64,000 nucleotides of DNA from Gonatopus flavifemur. Lineage: Eukaryota > Arthropoda > Insecta > Hymenoptera > Dryinidae. The stretch spans positions 21,984,001 through 22,048,000 of the forward strand of contig JAFFJZ010000007.1 in the NCBI GenBank assembly GCA_018340375.1. The letters are read 5' to 3'. This document shows, one piece after another, positions 1 through 12,604 of the stretch; the stretch's first letter is position 1; each line of letters begins with the position of its first letter. The translations under genes were made by a program, and so were the position numbers. The notes under the pieces are model-generated. The model worked only from the letters and a program-made list of their open reading frames with translations. It was not told the origin of the DNA and did not search any database.

Positions 1-433
1 GCTTATACAACGCCAAATTGGCGGTAGAAATGTTCTTTCGAATCAATTTTTGATCGACTGTTAGCAAACGCGGCACCCATCTTGCACAGAGCTTTTCCAT
101 ATACAAATGTTGGTGCAAAATATTTTGTACACGTTCATATGATATCTTACAGGTCTCAGCTATCTCACGAACTTTTAATCTGCGATCTTTCAGCACTATT
201 TGATGGATTTTTTCGATCATATCTGGAGTTGTGACCTCAATGGGGCGTCCTGAGCGAGGCTCATCAGAGGTGCTCACACGACCCTTTTTAAACTCGGAAA
301 CCCACTGCTTAACGGTTGAATATGATGGGGAGGATGTCCCCAGTGTTGAGTCCATCTCTTCTTTAATTTCCTTCGGCGTTAACCCCTTCAAATAAAAGTA
401 TTTGATGACAGCACGATTTTCCAGCTTTTCCAT
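1..433 (-). CDS. mariner transposase, N-terminal part (partial)
   Basis: The reading frame starts at the ATG complementary to 431-433 and stays open to the window edge, giving 144 codons. It corresponds to residues 1-144 of the 347-residue transposase at 51002-52045. It holds the two helix-turn-helix DNA-binding modules (about residues 9-50 and 68-112), the SGRPIEV linker (about 61-67) and the [11 protein letters not shown] motif (119-129). These parts bind the TIRs; the DDE catalytic domain, whose first Asp is at about residue 158, lies outside the window. No frameshift or stop is visible in this part. Whether the full copy is functional cannot be judged here. Confidence 0.88.
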   Translation of the reverse strand, partial: MEKLENRAVIKYFYLKGLTPKEIKEEMDSTLGTSSPSYSTVKQWVSEFKKGRVSTSDEPRSGRPIEVTTPDMIEKIHQIVLKDRRLKVREIAETCKISYERVQNILHQHLYMEKLCARWVPRLLTVDQKLIRKNISTANLALYK

Positions 434-611
434 TTTTACGAAAAACACAGAGGCGTCTTGGTCAGCGTGCTCTCAAAACTAAACTAACATGGCGATCGGA
501 CTGAAACTATAGCTACAAGCTATCTAAGGATGGTACTATAGAACGCCACCTCAAGGTAGGCCTAGTGGCGCCATTTCTTGGTCAGGCCGGAAACTTATCA
601 ATCCACCTTCG
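1..611 (-). mobile_element. mariner element, 5' part, cut by window edge
   Basis: This is the transposase-start half of a mariner (Tc1/mariner, TA-inserting) element; the rest lies left of base 1. It aligns without gaps to 51613-52223 of the complete copy, with only a handful of substitutions, so the two copies are recent relatives. The outer TIR ends at 611 and is followed by the TA target dinucleotide at 612-613. The TIR reads, from the outside, CGAAGGTGGATTGATAAG; the complete copy has GAGGG where this has GAAGG. Confidence 0.93.
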
Positions 612-613
612 TA

Positions 614-954
614 TGTCGATGATGAAGATTAATTTCTCCACAATGAAAATATTCACGTTATAAGGCAATTAACGCGAAAAATTTAGAAAAAATCTTATCA
701 GAAATATATTAAACGTTGTATTTCGGTGAAAGAAAATTAACTCCAAGAATTGCCTGTTTTTTACGATAACAAACAGAAATTGAATATTATTTTACGATGA
801 GTATGCGATTAAATTCAGAGATATGAAGGATTGAAGTGGAATGAAAGGACACATTTATATATAAAATATACAACAAAAACTCTGCCAATTGGCACATGGC
901 TTCCTCGTTTGTGTTGAAAAAAAAATACATATTTTCTTTCCCTCTCCCGTTTTT
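614..954. other. no recognised feature
   Basis: AT-rich sequence between the mariner end and the next repeat. I see no open frame with protein-like composition and no inverted or tandem repeat. Confidence 0.5.
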
Positions 955-1690
955 CATAGAGAATCAGGTTGAAATTCATATAGGATTGCGATCCACACTG
1001 CATAAAGCTGTGGTGAAAATTTCATAAAAATTGGATGATAGGAACGGAAGCTATCCGCATGATAACGATGTTTACGAAATTTTCAAATTTGGTTTCGAAG
1101 CTCAGTGCTTACCACTTTCTTCCTTCAATTCCGATTTGTTTGAAATTCACACCATACAATTAACCCCCCGTAAACTGATTATACTCCAAGTTTCATGGCA
1201 TTTGGATGATACCGACATGGGGAAGACATGCTTTCAAAATATTGTCAAATAATGTGAATTGCGAAACAAAAAGTTTCCACAGTTTTCAATCGATTAGGAT
1301 GAAACTCATATGCGACCACTATCGGATCATCACTAGAACTTGGTATAAGTTTCATTGCAATCGGATAATAGGAAGCAAAGATATACGCGGTCGCAAAGTC
1401 ATGATTTTTTCATAACATTTTTCTTCACCCCTGCCGTTCTTCTGTAGGAATCAGGTTGAAACGTATATGGGATCACTATCAGTTCGGGTTCCAACTGTGG
1501 TGAGAATTTCATGACGATCGGATAATAGGAACGGAAGATATGCGCGATCGCAGAATAGTTCACATCTCCACAGACAGACAGACACGGAACCAGAATTACT
1601 CCCTGAGCTCTGGGGAACATTTTGGTCTAAGAGATTTTGAGTTTGGAGACAAAAAAATTTTTGGTCCCTCGAAACGATCACAAAGCTTCC
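955..1690 (+). repeat. degenerate repeated module (TCGGATAATAGGAAC family)
   Basis: A module recurs three to four times in direct order. One part is 'atcaggttgaaa..(t)atatggGATCnC' (near 963, 1295 and 1448). The next is 'tggtgnnaaTTTCATnnnnATcGGATaATAGGAACGgAAgatatncgC' (near 1011, 1340 and 1497). A weaker fourth version lies near 1185-1220. The tract ends in a CAGA-rich stretch (1570-1585) and a unique tail. The spacing is irregular, so this is an old, diverged array or the tail of a mobile element rather than a satellite. Small open frames here follow the repeat and do not look like genes. Confidence 0.55.
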
Positions 1691-2209
1691 CTCTAACGAA
1701 GAAGCAATATATAGATTATTTGGATTTTAGGATCCCTCGTGACTTGTATTGAACAAAAAGTTTGTATCAGATTTGTTTGAACGTAAATTTCGTTACGCTA
1801 TAATAAATTGTGTTTTCAGTGTACGTATCGTATTCCAAAAACTGCTAGATAAGAATCATATGTCGAAAATGTTGGTTACTTCACAAACTCAATCAAAAGA
1901 ACCGATCATCATTTCGTATCAAGTGTATATGAACGTACGTAGAGATCGATGAAGGATAGGTTGAAGAAGGGTGAATACCACTGTAATTTGAGAGGATAGG
2001 AGAAAGGGGACTGGGGTGAACAAAAAATGGGACGGGAAAGGTCCTCTTACTTTGTTGAAATGCTCACTCGTCCATGTCTATTCCCAGTGGACCTGTTTCT
2101 ACCTTGTTCGAGACGGACGAAGATCTCTTTTCACGGGGGAAGTCTAATGCCGTAAAGACGATGCCAGCCGATACAAGTCGAGATTGGACGGACAGGAGAA
2201 GATATTGTT

Positions 2210-2239
2210 CGTTGTCGTCATCATCGTCGTCGTCGTTGA
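2210..2239. repeat. (CGT/CAT) trinucleotide microsatellite
   Basis: An imperfect run of TCG/TCA triplets. The surrounding open frames encode only poly-Ser or poly-Asp across this run and are repeat-driven. Confidence 0.8.
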
Positions 2240-3091
2240 CATTGTTCTCCCGAGCCTCCAACAAATAACACGACAAAAGGAAGGAGAGAGAAAAAACTTT
2301 TGATATTGGATGAGAGAATCTTGGATGAAGTGGAATGTACGTGTGCCACAGGAGAGAAGATCCTCACTCGCATCGTTTGGATTTTCCTTACAAAATGGAT
2401 AGGTGGACGAAATTCCAATGTGTGAATTTTCTCATCCTGAAATGTCTTCGCTATATAAACAAGTTGATGAAAATGGAACGTACACAGATATATTGTTCTT
2501 TTTTCACGCAGCACAATGTTGTTACGTTGGAATTTTTACATTCTGGTTCTCTGTTTTGCTTTTATCTCCGCCTTTTGTTCACAAACTCGTGAGGTCATTT
2601 GAGATTCGATGGCATGAATCAATGGAGATTCATATTTATACATGAATTTCTTACACTATTTCCATCTAATGATTGATCCAAGATGTTGAGGGGGGATTGA
2701 TATTTTGCATTCGAGGGGATGTTAGTGGTGGTTAGTTCGTTAGAATATTTAGAATATTGGGTTTAGTGATTATACCCGAGTGGAAATTGAAACTCATCAT
2801 TGTCTAGTTATGGGCTAGTCGATTTTGGTACTGTATCAGCACTGACTAGTAATCTCAGACAGTGGAGTGGTAGTAATATAACGCTTACATCACTCAGTGA
2901 CTGACACAGATTAACTATCTAGTAGCTAGATAGAAAAATATACACAGTTGAGATCATATTAAGACTGAAAAAATAAAAATTTCATTTCCACCCATTTGCA
3001 CCGACACACAACACCTTACAGAATCTAGCTCTTCCTCTCGAAGTTTGATAGTGACAGATGGATTGTGGTATTCCGATCATCCCTGAAAAAA

Positions 3092-3173
3092 CACTTACTC
3101 GCCGATGAGTTTCGATCCCGGGTCCCTTGGATGATGAGCCATATGCGCTGTCCACTGAGCCAACTCCACGCAG
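3092..3173 (-). repeat. tRNA-like (Pol III box A/B) sequence, type 1
   Basis: On the minus strand the segment has a box-A-like GTTGGCTCAGTGGACAGC followed about 30 nt later by a box-B-like CGGGATCGAAACTC, in tRNA order and spacing. The arms do not close into a clean cloverleaf and no convincing anticodon arm is present, so it is more likely a tRNA-derived SINE head or tRNA pseudogene than a functional tRNA. Confidence 0.5.
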
Positions 3174-3459
3174 ACATATATATCTGATCATGATTCCCTA
3201 TTTTGTACGCATATTGTGAGGATGAAATCACATTTCCGCTATTGATACAAATCAAAATCAAGTAAACAGTGTGAACACGAAAAAACAACGTTGTTTGCTT
3301 AATTTGAAAATTGTTATTCAAAGACATAACATGATTTCACGTTTCATCAGTCATTAATGTTTATTGGATAGCCTGTTTGTGCTGACTGGATAGTATATTT
3401 ATGACAGCAAAGTAACTTCTATAATCTTTATCAATTGTCTAGTCAACGTGTAGATATTG

Positions 3460-3965
3460 ACGAAAAATCACTTGAATAACCTAACCTCACGTTCTTTGTG
3501 GATGAAATGAAACTCTCCAGCGACTAGTCGATTACTAGGTGATACTTTCAATGCAACACGATGTTACCTATCACCAAAACTGAATACATCGGAAGAAGTA
3601 ATTAATCATTCACGAACTAACTTGTCAATGAAAGTGGTTACTTGTCACGATTACAATGATTTACAACTCCTGTTTTCAAAATCACATTTGTAATTGTCAA
3701 CTGATAATCACGTGATAATCGGGAGAAGAAACATAACCTCAAATTTCTAATCGTAATCGACTGGCTAGTGATGAGTAAGTAATTTGATATATTTTCATCA
3801 TTTGACAACGCTATCTATGACTAGAATAATATGAACAGTCATGAGCCAATGATTGGATGATGTACCATGAAAACACATAACCTCACTTTTTCATAAACGT
3901 CTAATATCAATTAGCCCATCACGAGATCATTACTAGGTAATGTTTTTTTCTTGATACAACGACAT
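3460..3965 (+). repeat. degenerate repeats with 'ATAACCTCAC' and 'ATTACTAGGT'
   Basis: The word (A)TAACCTCAC or a close variant occurs near 3478, 3733 and 3877. It is followed at two sites by a block containing GATTACTAGGTGAT or CATTACTAGGTAAT and then a TGnAACACGA or TACAACGACA block. The copies are diverged and unevenly spaced. I read this as an old repeat of unknown origin. Confidence 0.4.
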
Positions 3966-4148
3966 TCGTAACTATAATGTGCGTTTCAGTAGTTGAAGAG
4001 TGGCTGTATAACATTGGAGTCTGGAAGCTATCACCGAAAGCGTTAGTTGTTAATTTGCATGTTAGGATCCACAGAGGATAAGAATTTCAATGATTATTAT
4101 TGAAATTACTGTGAACTATCGTACCATGAAACCATATCAGCATTAAGG

Positions 4149-4347
4149 GCTTGCCGTAGACCCTAGAGTTACTAGATCTCCCTACCCAAAATACTTGAAG
4201 TGGACTGAATTAAATGGGATGAAACAACCAGCCAGACCTTCTATTGGTATAGAACGAGGTCTGGCTAGTTGTTTTATCCCATTTAATTCAGTTCACTTCA
4301 AGTATTTTGGGTAGAGAGATCTAGTAACTCTAGGGTCTACGGAATGC
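4149..4347. mobile_element. near-perfect 199-bp palindrome (foldback MITE or hairpin locus)
   Basis: Arms at 4149-4239 and 4257-4347 are reverse complements over about 90 bp, with four substitutions and one 1-nt indel, around a short loop (4240-4256). The four differences are all transitions; in a plus-strand transcript two become G-U pairs and two C-A mismatches. No open frame is present. A transcript would form a long hairpin. The likely origin is a palindromic MITE; no clear target duplication was seen. Confidence 0.85.
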
Positions 4348-6790
4348 TCTCAACGAGAACAGTTACGATTTGGTTCTATACATTTTTTCTAGTAAACACT
4401 GACACGGTATCATAATCCGGTGATTCACAGTGATGATATACACACACGGAAAGACCGGGTTTATGATTATTTAAAGAGAATTGATCAACGTTTAGAAAAA
4501 TGACTGTCAATTTAGGGAAAAAGAGGATTGCTGAAAAATATTGGTAGTGAGTTTACCAAAAATTCGTAGTCAAAATATCAACAGTTGATAATTTCATTGG
4601 TATTTTTCACAGTGGAACTATCAATTGTTAATTTCTTCTTTCTTCAACGATCCACACATTACACGAGTATGTAATACCTTGTTAAGCATGAGGGAGACTA
4701 GAGGCTGTTTATTTATGCATGATGTTCATTCGTTCATACTTTTCATTACTGGTTCCCTTGCTTCCTTGGTCTCAATTGCTACTGATAGCACACAATGTAA
4801 CAAAAGCACTGAATCGATTATCCACACGGGATCGGACAAATTGTTGAACCGTTCACATGCAGTACAAGATAAGTGTGTACAATTTGAACAATATCTTTTC
4901 AGACATCGATGAGAGAATTTCTTTCATACCAAGTTTTCAAGAAAAAAAAATCGTAATCTTCTATAAACGTTTCCTTCAAGTTGAAATGTGTTATTACATA
5001 CTAATAAATCATGATATATTGTGATATCATGTTTCATCATACTCGAATAATGGAATCAGACGTTGAATTTTATCATTTTTGCTTTCTCCATGCCTCCTTG
5101 TGTAAATGAGTTGAATTTGCTTGGTGATGATATGTCACAAATGTTTTTTCTGTATTCGGACAAATGGAATTGAACAATATTGAAATGAAAGCTTACTTTT
5201 GTACATAAAAAAAAGAACTCAAGTACTCAAATGGATAGGAATTCATATGAAATATTCAGAAATGAGATAATTTCATTCATTTCTTCATGTAATAAGACGT
5301 TGCGTGCGAACCACACAACTGTAAGAACGCGCAAAGGACTGAGAGTAACGGTATTGTTACGATGAATTTTATATCATTATTCCCCTTTTGTACATTCGAA
5401 GCGTCAGAACAAAGTGTATTCATAATAGCTGCATCTGAAAGAATCGTTATTAAATAATCCTAATTCCATCCTGAATTTTGGAGGAATCATCCACGTTTCT
5501 CCTATTGTCTCTACATTTCACATATTTCAATCTTATAACTTGTCGATTCATTTCATTTCAGAAAATTATACGGTCATGGTTTTTATGCATCACGCAATTT
5601 TGGAACATTCATTTTGAAACACATATGTTTCAACATACTTATTCAACATTATTTTTGATTCACAATTTTCAGAAAGTCAGTCCCACTTTCACATAGGAAT
5701 CTTCTATAAGTTTACAACACAAAGCGACGGATGAACGCACACGTGTGAAACTGGACAATTCGGATCACGTTGCGCGTTAGGGGTGAGATGAAAGGGAGGA
5801 ACCGGGAACGAGACTTGCGCCAAAAAGAGAATAAACAAAGGGAGGACAATTCTAAGGCGAGAGAGAAAGGAAGTGGAGAGGAAAAATGTGGCTGCTTGAT
5901 GGTGTATTTGTTGAATCTGTCGACAAACGATGATTGCGGCAAGGGTTTTAAGGAAACACGAAGATAAGGTTGAGAATATTAGGTGAACTTTGGAAATACT
6001 TGATTCCGGTTTCTTCGAATGACACTCGTGATCAAACTCGTCAGGCAGATAAATGGTTCATCCCATTGTTCTCAAACACAATTTATTGATGAGTTTGATA
6101 AAGTGTTATCCCATTGAATTGAATTCTCGCCTCTAGTACTTTCTTGTGCTCGTTGATGTGGGATTTGATATGAAATTTTGAAATTTTTGGTTGGTTACAG
6201 TGTTCAAGATGCAAGGACCATTCGATACATTTCACAAAACTAAATTGTGCCGGAACATTTAAGGCATGAATTGAGGAAAGAGCATGATAGTGCAAGAAAT
6301 AAGACTTGAAAGTAGATTCAGTAGATACGGAATTATATGGTCAGACATATAATGATGAATATCATTCAATTTTCTTCACGATCAAGGTCGTTCAAATATC
6401 ACGTAAGTACTTTTAGAAGAGAGTAATGTGAAATTTGCTCACAGTTGGAAGCTGGTGGTTAAAATTTTAACAAATTCGCAGGCAACTGAAAGTTTGTGGT
6501 ATAATTCGAATCAAACTCGATAGAAACACAATTCAAAAGTTAATGGAGCTGAAATTAGCAGCTAAAAGCTGGCAGCCAATGGATGTAAATTTTGATAGAA
6601 TTGTTGCATCAAGTATTGGAATAACTAAACTGGTTAGTTGAAAATCACTCAATCAATTCCTGATATGAGAGATACTCGAATTAAGTTAAGCCGCTAGTTT
6701 CAGCTTCATAAGGAGTTATGAAGAGTTTTCCTCATTTGACTGGTGTACTCCGTCCTCTAATCGTGGTAGGAACTGGTTTCTCGTGATTGA
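4348..6790. other. no recognised gene or element
   Basis: About 2.4 kb of AT-rich sequence. Open frames are short and overlap on both strands. The 65-codon frame at 5770-5967 is driven by a purine-rich run encoding Arg/Lys/Glu. I see no inverted repeat or tRNA-like sequence. Confidence 0.4.
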
Positions 6791-6793
6791 AAC

Positions 6794-7056
6794 ACACCCT
6801 GAGAGGGAAAATTTCCGGAAACAGTAGAATGTTTAGTTGAATAGTCTCCATAAAATACTCAATTTATTTGAATAAACTTTCATTGACTCAATTAAATAAC
6901 TGTTTCCATTGATGAAAAATTCCATAGCATATTGAATATTTGTTTGATTGAATGGATATTCAATCGAGCCAATGAAAGTGTATTCAAATCAATTACGTAC
7001 TTTTTGGCGAAAAATTAAATATTTTATTGTTCCCGGAAATTTTTTCTCTCAGTGCA
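6794..7056. mobile_element. palindromic MITE (CTGAGAG ends)
   Basis: Left end CCTGAGAGGGAAAATTTCCG (from 6798) and the reverse complement of the right end (CACTGAGAGAAAAAATTTCC, to about 7055) match, and the match continues as an imperfect long hairpin through the middle: TTTGAATAAACTTTCATTG near 6870 pairs with CAATGAAAGTGTATTCAAA near 6970. No coding capacity. A related CACTGAGAG-ended element is at 29168-29382. Confidence 0.8.
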
Positions 7057-7213
7057 CGGGATCTTCCCCCATTTCGAGAAACTGTTTTGCCTTCTGATTG
7101 TTGAATCCTCTATAAGTGAAGAAAATTCTATCAAATCTCAGTGGAAAGTTCCCTATCCACTCTCCGAATTCAAATCAAGGGAATCTCACTACTTCTGCAG
7201 TTAAAAGTTGACC

Positions 7214-7600
7214 TAGGGGTGCACACGATATTCTCGTCGAGACTGAAAAAGAATACATCATCTTAATTTAAACGTGTTCCAATGAGGTATCCACCGCACA
7301 GAATTCCGACTTCGTATCTAATGAAACGGAATAATCGATCATTCCGATTTCATAAACAAGATCAACCAAGATATGCTTCCGGTATCGTTTGTCAGTCTCG
7401 TCTCGTGTCGGTGCAACGCTCAATGCAGATCTCGATATAGATCTTGATCATTTTCATTTGCAAGATCAAAACCTGTCACGAATTTGTTCCGTCTGATACG
7501 AAGCTTCAATTGAGTTTAGTAAACTATGTCTTGCAAACAGTAGAATGATGGATATACATCATTTTCCAAATTCTTGACGCGAGTCTCGTGTGCACCCCTA
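7214..7600. mobile_element. hAT-type MITE with 8-bp target duplication
   Basis: The 387-bp element begins TAGGGGTGCACACGA and ends with its perfect inverse TCGTGTGCACCCCTA. It is flanked on both sides by the same 8 bp, AGTTGACC (7206-7213 and 7601-7608). A 15-bp TIR of the TAGGG(G/T)TG type plus an 8-bp duplication is the hallmark of the hAT superfamily. No transposase frame is present, so the element is non-autonomous. The perfect duplication suggests a fairly recent insertion. Confidence 0.92.
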
Positions 7601-7612
7601 AGTTGACCACTG

Positions 7613-7822
7613 AATGGAATAAGTCAAATATCAGTGAATAGTCATTGGTGATGCAGTTGGAAGTGTTTTTGACTAATCGAATCAGTGAGATTTTACTGCG
7701 AAAATCAGTGAATATTCACTGAAAATCAGTTAATATTCACGTGCATTGTAGATGCGCTGATACTCAGGAATCGACTTTTCACTACAATCAGTGAGATCTC
7801 ACTGTTTTAAATTCACAGAGCA
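7613..7822 (+). repeat. CAGTGA-rich repeat, second copy at 20341
   Basis: Many copies of TCAGTGA/TCACTGA occur here. Bases 7741-7822 align without gaps over 82 bp to 20341-20422, at roughly 80% identity by eye. The hAT MITE just upstream is inserted at the edge of this repeat. Confidence 0.7.
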
Positions 7823-7829
7823 TGGAGAA

Positions 7830-10800
7830 ACTCCACTGCCACTATTTTTTGAAGAAAAAGCCTACAATTACTCTCCACTTGTAATTTTATTCCCTATAAG
7901 TTCAACAGCATCAACTATGGTAGCTATTCTTACAACAGATGATTTAAGTAGATGTTTTTTTCAGATACAATATTTTAAATTCACTATCATTAACAGTACA
8001 TTGGTATTACCGTTTATATTCCAATTTAAGGGTTGAGGATTAGATTTTACCTTTGATTGCAACTTCTTACACGCATTCTGCACTCCACTTTCGAATGCTT
8101 GAACAAATAACATGGGCGATGCTTATTCACCACACCGATGCATATTCAAGTTGATTCTGAATTTTTCGATCGTGGGACTCGGTCGCGTACATTACCTTTG
8201 GCGAGGTGCTGGAATTATGAAATCTGCAGTACGTGTTACAGATTTTCATGTAAACAAAGTAAGTAACACATAGTGCAAAAATGGTTCAAAAAGCTCATAA
8301 TCATTTTCTTCATAAATTTTAAATAAATTTATTTTTCGCAATTAACATACATTTCAATCTTCGTGTAAATTAATATGGAATTTTAAATAAAACCGTGACA
8401 TTTGGTGGAATTTTGCAAGCATTTGATGACAACAAAATTTACGGACACGCGATGGAAATTTGTTTTTTGAATTGGTCCTTTCATGTCCACATAAATGGGA
8501 TGGAATCTTAAGGAGTTGAAACATCATCCTTCCGAAATTCATTAACGAGATTTCAATTTCATTGATGTTACCATCTTGAGGAACGTTTCCCATTTACTTC
8601 AAAATACCAGCAAATTTTCGTGTTGTGAAGTATTTTCCTTCCAACCCTGATCTGACTGTGAAAGGGATTAACTTGGTCATATAAATTGGTTCAACTGTAC
8701 TGGAGAATCCTGTAAAACTGGATTCATCCGAATCAATCAAGCAGGTTTCCATGCAATATAAGTTCATGACGTAGGGTTTTCTTGCGTTCGTGAAACATAC
8801 ATCAGTATATATTATGTAATAGAAATTGAGCTCTCAAACTTCACGTAAAACTTATGGACGTGCCAGTGGAAGCTTACGAATCTCAAGTTGAAGGAAAGTC
8901 GTTAAGTGGTACGGTGAAGGACACGTCAACTTGTAATTGGAGAAAGTTCATCAGTAAGGTCCTTTTACGTCTTTAGATGCATTACAATGTGAAGTAGATC
9001 AATTAATTTGAGAAGGCCGTGAATAAACTTCTTCTTTTCATATTACAGCAGGTCGTCAATGAATAAGCTAATCCATTCTTGAGATCATTTGATTTTGTTA
9101 TCTGGTTTGATTGGAAACATCAAATTTCTCTGATTTCTTTCACATCCGATCTAAATCTATAATTCATAGGGTCAATATTACTTCAAAATCATTTTTCAGA
9201 ATCGTTATCGCTAGATTGATTGTAAAATTTTTGGATTCAAGGAGGTGTTGTTGATATAAAACCTTTTTTTTTACTTTCAATGACGGAATGACAATGAAAT
9301 TTCAACAAATATTGCATCGATTTTGAAGTTAAAAATTGTACATCCGTAATCGTGGATAATAACATTATTTGAGCATATATTAACAGCTTCATAACGTTCA
9401 CAGATCATTATTCTATCCACTACAAGGAGACGAAACTCATAACTTTCCAAATTAATCAACACTTATTTGGATGAAGTGATATCAATCTTCAAGGAGTTGG
9501 CAGAAATATATTTCCTCGAGTCAGAGTATCAATTCTCACATCATTTTTTCCTTATTCATTCACGAACAATATAAGTTTCCACGTAGTACAATGAAAAACG
9601 ACAGGAGGAACAAGAACTTTGAAATCTTGGAAATACACCGTATTCTATATAACGTCATAACTCGTCCGTAATTGGCTGAGTTTTTATTATCTCTCATCCC
9701 TTCTCTTCTTTTGTGAAATTTGTACAACTTTCCACGTTTATACACAAATATACGAAGAGAACGGTTTGGTATGTTATATGTTCTTTGACGAAACTTTCTT
9801 CGGTAACATCTTCCTACAGTTTCCATACTTTTCTAATAATCGGTGACCTTCGTACGTTGACGTTATGCGGAATGATGATAAACTCTTGCATCTTTCCCTT
9901 CTTAACGAGGAATAAACATTTCCCCCTCAAAACATCATATCGACGAATTATGTAATTGTTGTGCTATAGTGCTCGATGACTATAGCATGTTTCAAATTAT
10001 TTTTGTATGAGAATTTATATCATCAAGTATCAGAATGGGTGTAGTGAATCGTACCAACGATAACTCTTATCAATGTTTTCTTTCAGTGCCGTGCTGAGAA
10101 ATAGTAGAGCGCGACATTTGAAATTCGTAGTGGAATATCATATAACAAGAAACATACATTTTTATCGGATTTGAAATTATCTCAATTTTTCATCGGTCAA
10201 GAATGAAGTCTCCCTTCGAGAACCGTAATAACGCAGCGAGAAATTGAGATTGTCAACCGGTAACAATGTACAAAGGGGTATTTGGAATGAGGAACGCGTT
10301 CACATACTTCACAGCGAATAATAGTTTTTGACTTTCCCTTTCTCCATGGAAAATTACTATACGTTTCAACTCACATACAAGAGTGATTCTAACACGTCGG
10401 GAAAGTTACGTTTCGCGTGGTTTGGACCGTAAATTTCAAACAGAACAGTTTTCATTCATTTTACGAACTGTAATGAGGACTGCGGCTTCATGTTCTCCCT
10501 TTGGGTGGAATCTCAATTCATAATTACTATTGCCATGAGAGGAATTGAATCACAAAATTAAATCGTGGATGTTGCTAATTGTGAGTAATGAATTCATGTT
10601 TTTTTGATGAAAGCAAACTTACGTTAATCCTCGATTACGTTGATCCGGTTGATTGTACGATGATGATAATGGTTTCTCCGAATATTCAGGTAGTTCAACG
10701 CAGTTTTGAGCACCCTACTTTTAGGAAGGGTTCATGAACAGTTCAAATGAAAACACTTTAAAAGGAATTTCGAATGAAGAGCTCTATAATCCGCCTTGTA

Positions 10801-11940
10801 TTCAGAAACAAAGGGAATCGATAATGGAAAATGAAATACAATAAACGTTAATTGAGAAATCACAAAATGGTGAATCACATCACAAATGTACATCAACTAT
10901 AATTCACAAGTTGAAAAATTTATGTGAGATTGTGATCACGTTTTATGATTGAGGGAAAAAAATGGTAGGAAATGTGGCAGATGGAGATCTCAGATACACT
11001 TGAGTGGAGCTATAAAAAAACTACATGGAAAGTCGTCCCTCATACACATAAACTAGGTTGTGCATATGTGGATGATATATTACGTAACTTATTCCTCAGG
11101 GTAAGAGTGAGGCAAGGCTTCATAGAGGATGTATATTCCTTCCACTTGCAGATACAAACGCACGCGGAATCTCTACATTTATTATCGTTCGTATTGTGCT
11201 TGATGGCGATTCTTTTTCTCATATAAACTGCACGACTTCGTTGTTCGTGAATTTTGAAAATTCATTGTAACATTAGTAACTCAATGACTTACTTACTTAC
11301 ATCAGAACAAAATTCATCCGTACTTAGAATGCATGGAATCGAGAATCCTTGGAAAATGATTCTTGTCGTAATGAGAAACCTGTCAAGAGCAGATACAATT
11401 CTCAACAATTACAACCTACTCCATTCTAAGTTCCTTGTAATTGCTATTCATAAGAAAAATGATTTAATATTCCTTACTCGAATCCTTGCGGTACGTCTGG
11501 TCAGAAATATCGATATTACTCCATGAAACAATTTGCGGCTTCTATACTCGACTATATGTGTGTACTGAGATGACCCAAGGTGCGCAAGAAGCGACGTTAG
11601 ACGTTCGAGTCAAATGCATTTGATACAACGTTATACACCCTTTAGAACTTTTTCCACCGTCTATGAGGATCAATATTCATTGAAATGCCATTGAAGGTTC
11701 GATTGAGTATAGAATCGAGCCAGTGCAATAAAATTTCATTGGGGCTTCTTGAGACTATTCCGTGCAACTTGAGCATTATCAAGAAATATCAAGAAACATT
11801 CCCCTTCGGGAACGTATGTATACACATTAAATTATGTCAAATACATTATTAACTGCACTACGTACTTCATCCACTTTCCAACATCAGATGAAATTATGTT
11901 GTTGCTCGCGTGGATAAATTTTCTAAAATTTTGATGAAGC
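7830..11940. other. no recognised gene or element (4.1 kb)
   Basis: AT-rich DNA with many stops in all frames. Open frames of 60-90 codons (for example 9560-9826 minus and 11254-11526 plus) have random-looking composition and no family motif. I found no inverted repeat or tRNA-like sequence. It could be intronic or intergenic. Confidence 0.4.
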
Positions 11941-12316
11941 AAATTTGAGTGCTTAACCCTTAATGACCTAGCTTAATTTTGATGATAAAAATTTTTTTTC
12001 AATAGTCAATAGTTTCTATAGCTCCTAGTATGGACTCTCAGTTTTGACAGAATTTTTAGTCACATAGATTAAAAATTACTGATATGTCCATTCTAATGGA
12101 CACAGGGTGCCTATGACTAGAACATAGGAGGAAAAATTAAAAATATTTGTATATCACTATTCGTAATAAATCTTCATTAAATTTCAATGATTCGATATAT
12201 CAAACGAAAATTACATAGAATTTGAACAGAATAGGTAATTTTCCAAAAGAAACATTAATTAATTATAAATACAGGCTGTTGATGAGTGTTTAGAAACAAG
12301 ACAGAGTATCAGCTTA

Positions 12317-12447
12317 GTATCAGTGCAGGGTGTCCAGTTAAAGAACTTTCTATTTGTTTCATTGATCAATGAAATCAATGATCACTAATTTTATGGCTGA
12401 TTGATTCCATTAGAATTCTCCGAGGCTGGACATCCTGCAGTGATACC
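12317..12447. mobile_element. small MITE, TIR TATCAGTGCAGGGTGTCCAG
   Basis: The 131-bp unit starts TATCAGTGCAGGGTGTCCAG and ends with its inverse CTGGACATCCTGCAGTGATA (two mismatches). The middle contains a TTTCATTGATCAATGAAA palindrome. Non-coding. Confidence 0.75.
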
Positions 12448-12604
12448 ACTAGAAACTCTAATCTTACAACTTTCTTGTAACGGATTTTTATCTTGAAATC
12501 CATTGGAACATGATTATTAATTTCTAGTCATTTTTATACGTCGGCCTACCGTAAGAATTTTGTTCATGGTAATTTTCGTTCATCTTCACTGAAAGAAAGG
12601 ATTG

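Noticed and set aside
2074..2268. 64-codon frame ending in poly-Ser
   Set aside because: Driven by the TCG/TCA microsatellite.
3092..3173. Functional tRNA gene
   Set aside because: Box A and B words are present but stems do not close and no anticodon loop is convincing; the same holds for the other tRNA-like segments.
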